Positions 61,610 to 64,000 of a DNA stretch of 64,000 bases are shown piece by piece; the stretch's first letter is position 1, and each line of letters starts with the position of its first letter. The notes below the pieces were generated by a model. It was not told where the DNA came from, ran no database searches, and worked only from the letters and a program-made list of their open reading frames with translations. Where the stretch lies: NCBI RefSeq assembly GCF_032854445.1, contig NW_027017966.1:124001-188000 (forward strand), read 5' to 3'. This stretch comes from Liolophura sinensis (Eukaryota; Mollusca; Polyplacophora; Chitonida; Chitonidae). The position numbers and the translations under genes are program-made.

Positions 61610-64000
61610 TAACTATGTACAATCGCGACTGGTCATTACTATATTCAACTTTTCATTATAAGTTATGTGCCCTTCGGTAGCCCAGACGACGTCAAATCTT
61701 TGGGCCAAGCCCATTGAACTCACCCAGCAAATGTCTTACTTCTAAGTCGAAGACAAACTCAATGTCTTTATCTACATGTAGAAAAACCACACCATTTGTA
61801 TGTAAAAAAAACACAAGGTACTTGATACAATCCGCTGTAAAAAGTACAATTGAACACTGACCCACATCAATAAGGTGCCAAAGGATGCGCAATTGGGCCA
61901 GGCATCTCCAGCTGTTGAAAAATTGCAAATTTCCTTGGTTTCCATGGAGTAAGAGCCGTTGCTGAGCACGTGATCTTGACATCATTGATTATTCATTTGT
62001 GGCTACAGCCAAAAGTATTGGTCGGAGAGCAACGCGGTTTGCACCATTCGATTTCTCGTCACAAAATACGTCGGATTAGCCTCTTACCAGCAGCATTGGA
62101 ACAGTTTTTCCACTTTTGGATTTTTGCCTGGTCATTTTGCTAATTGAAATCGGCTACATTAACTATGTACAATCGCGACTGGTCATTACTATATTCAACT
62201 TTTCATTATAAGTTATGTGCCCTTCGGTAGCCCAGACGACGTCAAATCTTTGGGCCAAGCCCATTTAACTCACCCAACAAATGTCTTACTTCTAAGTCGA
62301 AGACAAACTCAATGTCTTTATCTACATGTAGAAAAACCACACCATTTGTATATAAAAAAAACAAAAGGTACTTGATACAATCCGCTGTAAAAAGTACAAT
62401 TGAACACTGACCCACATCAATAAGGTGCCAAAGGATGCGCAATTGGGCCAGGCATCTCCAGCTGTTGAAAAATTGCAAATTTCCTTGGTTTCCATGGAGT
62501 AAGAGCCGTTGCTGGGCACGTGATCTTGACATCATTGATTATTCATTTGTGGCTACAGCCAAAAGTATTGGTCGGAGAGCAACGCGGTTTGCACCATTCG
62601 ATTTCTCGTCACAAAATACGTCGGATTAGCCTCTTACCAGCAGCATTGGAACAGTTTTTCCACTTTTGGATTTTTGCCTGGTCATTTTTGCTAATTGAAA
62701 TCGGCTACATTAACTATGTACAATCGCGACTGGTCATTACTATATTCAACATTTCATTATAAGTTATGTGCCCTTCGGTAGCCCAGACGACGTCAAATCT
62801 TTGGGCCAAGCCCATTTAACTCACCCAGCAAATGTCTTACTTCTAAGTCGAAGACAAACTCAATGTCTTTATCTACATGTAGAAAAACCACACCATTTGT
62901 ATATAAAAAAAATACAAGGTACTTGATACAACCCGCTGTAAAAAGTACAATTAAACACTGACCCACATCAATAAGGTGCCAAAGGATGCGCAATTGGGCC
63001 AGGCATCTCCAGCTGTTGAAAAATTGCAAATTTCCTTGGTTTCCATGGAGTAAGAGCCGTTGCTGGGCACGTGATCTTGACATCATTGATTATTCATTTG
63101 TGGCTACAGCCAAAAGGATTGGTCGGAGAGCAACGCGGTTTGCACCATTCGATTTCTCGTCACAAAATACGTCGGATTAGCCTCTTACCAGCAGCATTGG
63201 AACAGTTTTTCCACTTTTGGATTTTTGCCTGGTCATTTTGCTAATTGAAATCGGCTACATTAACTATGTACAATCGCGACTGGTCATTACTATATTCAAC
63301 TTTTCATTATAAGTTATGTGCCCTTCGGTAGCCCAGACGACGTCAAATCTTTGGGTCAAGCCCATTTAACTCACCCAACAAATGTCTTACTTCTAAGTCG
63401 AAGACAAACTCAATGTCTTTATCTACATGTAGAAAAACCACACCATTTGTATATAAAAAAAACACAAGGTACTTGAAACAATCCGCTGTAAAAAGTACAA
63501 TTGAACACTGACCCACATCAATAAGGTGCCAAAGGATGCGCAATTGGGCCAGGCATCTCCAGCTGTTGAAAAATTGCAAATTTCCTTGGTTTCCATGGAG
63601 TAAGAGCCGTTGCTGGGCACGTGATCTTGACATCATTGATTATTCATTTGTGGCTACAGCCAAAAGTATTGGTCGGAGAGCAACGCGGTTTGCACCATTC
63701 GATTTCTCGTCACAAAATACGTCGGATTAGCCTCTTACCAGCAGCATTGGAACAGTTTTTCTTCTTTTGGATTTTTGCCTGGTCTTTTTGCGAATTGAAA
63801 TCGGCTACATTAACTATGTACAATCGCGACTGGTCATTACTATATTCAACTTTTCATTATAAGTTATGTGCCCTTCGATAGCCCAGACGACGTCAAATCT
63901 TTGGGCCAAGCCCATTTAACTCACCCAGCAAATGTCTTACTTCTAAGTCGAAGACAAACTCAATGTCTTTATCTACATGTAGAAAAACCACACCATTTGT
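61610..64000 (+). repeat. Array segment, units 113-116 and partial unit 117
   Basis: Barcodes are DVH, DLY, GVY, DVY, then a partial unit cut by the window edge after 190 bp. Units 115-116 are a third copy of the dimer seen at 106-107 and 110-111, but unit 116 has gatcttgac where the other two have gattttgac. Private changes are cattgaact near 61714, gctgagcac near 61961, an extra T near 62687 (unit 114, 551 bp), aatacaagg near 62911, ttcttcttt near 63759 and cttcgatag near 63874. The array continues past the right edge. Confidence 0.87.

Larger units (their letters stand above)
1..64000 (+). repeat. 550-bp satellite tandem array, 116 full units plus one partial
   Basis: The same 550-bp sequence recurs head-to-tail across the whole window. 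The unit start (taactatgtacaatcgcgac) is seen at 1, 551, 1102, 1652 and so on to 63811. Unit lengths add up exactly: 116 x 550 plus a net 10 bp of indels gives 63810. Units not 550 bp long are 2 (551), 24 (549), 25 (553), 26 (552), 27 (551), 42 (547), 70 (551), 76 (552), 96 (551), 111 (551), 112 (551) and 114 (551). Units differ at a small number of positions, by eye roughly 1-3%. No inversion or foreign insert is visible. This is typical of eukaryotic satellite DNA kept similar by unequal exchange and gene conversion. The chromosomal location and any centromere role are inference. I do not recognise the family. Confidence 0.97.

Noticed and set aside
1-64000. A coding megasatellite, with one long protein made of repeats.
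   Set aside because: 550 is not divisible by three, so the frame changes at every unit, and stops occur in all frames. No ORF crosses more than a fraction of a unit.
1-64000. CRISPR-like array, because of regular direct repeats.
   Set aside because: There are no short repeats separated by unique spacers; the entire 550-bp unit repeats. No cas-like gene is present.
1-64000. rDNA or 5S gene array.
   Set aside because: No recognisable rRNA core sequence is present and the unit has no conserved gene plus variable spacer pattern.

Overview
The whole window is one uninterrupted head-to-tail tandem array of a 550-bp satellite repeat. Starting the unit at base 1, I count 116 complete units plus a final partial unit of 190 bp at 63811-64000. 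All units lie in the same orientation. I see no flanking unique DNA, transposable element, gene, rRNA, tRNA, telomere repeat or CRISPR array. The unit is about 41% GC (224 G/C in unit 1, counted by hand).

This is the organisation of eukaryotic satellite DNA, such as a centromeric, pericentromeric, subtelomeric or other heterochromatic block. I do not recognise the family and cannot name the species. The unit length is tightly held: 104 of 116 units are exactly 550 bp and the other 12 range from 547 to 553 bp. Because 550 is not a multiple of three, the reading frame shifts at every unit. The short ORFs that recur in each unit (97 and 65 codons on the minus strand; 64 and sometimes 86 codons on the plus strand) are by-products of the repeat and are not annotated as genes.

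Units differ mostly by single-base changes at about a dozen recurrent sites. In unit coordinates these are 41 T/A, 56 A/C, 96 C/T, 118 A/G, 193 G/A/C, 205 A/C, 222 T/C, 243 G/A, 407 T/G, 502 C/T, a variable pocket at 521-532, and 547 A/G. Reading these alleles as a barcode shows that the array grew by segmental duplications of different sizes, not by one fixed higher-order repeat. The clearest are:
- two copies of a trimer at 3302-6601;
- a five-unit block repeated nine units downstream, whose offset then drops to seven units (14.3-22.5 kb);
- a seven-unit-offset block with a nested dimer duplication (27.1-33.8 kb);
- a trimer at 36.3-39.6 kb;
- a near-perfect hexamer duplication of 3300 bp at 44.8-51.6 kb;
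- a dimer recurring at 57.8, 60.0 and 62.7 kb;
- a pair of units recurring 19 units (10,451 bp) apart.

About half of all indels fall in one 1.5-kb stretch at 12.99-14.51 kb, which is either a local quality problem or a degraded patch. Below, the array is divided into consecutive segments covering every base. Unit n is counted from the left edge of the window. Three-letter codes give sites 222 (T=D, C=G), 205 (A=L, C=V) and 193 (G=H, A=Y, C=D).
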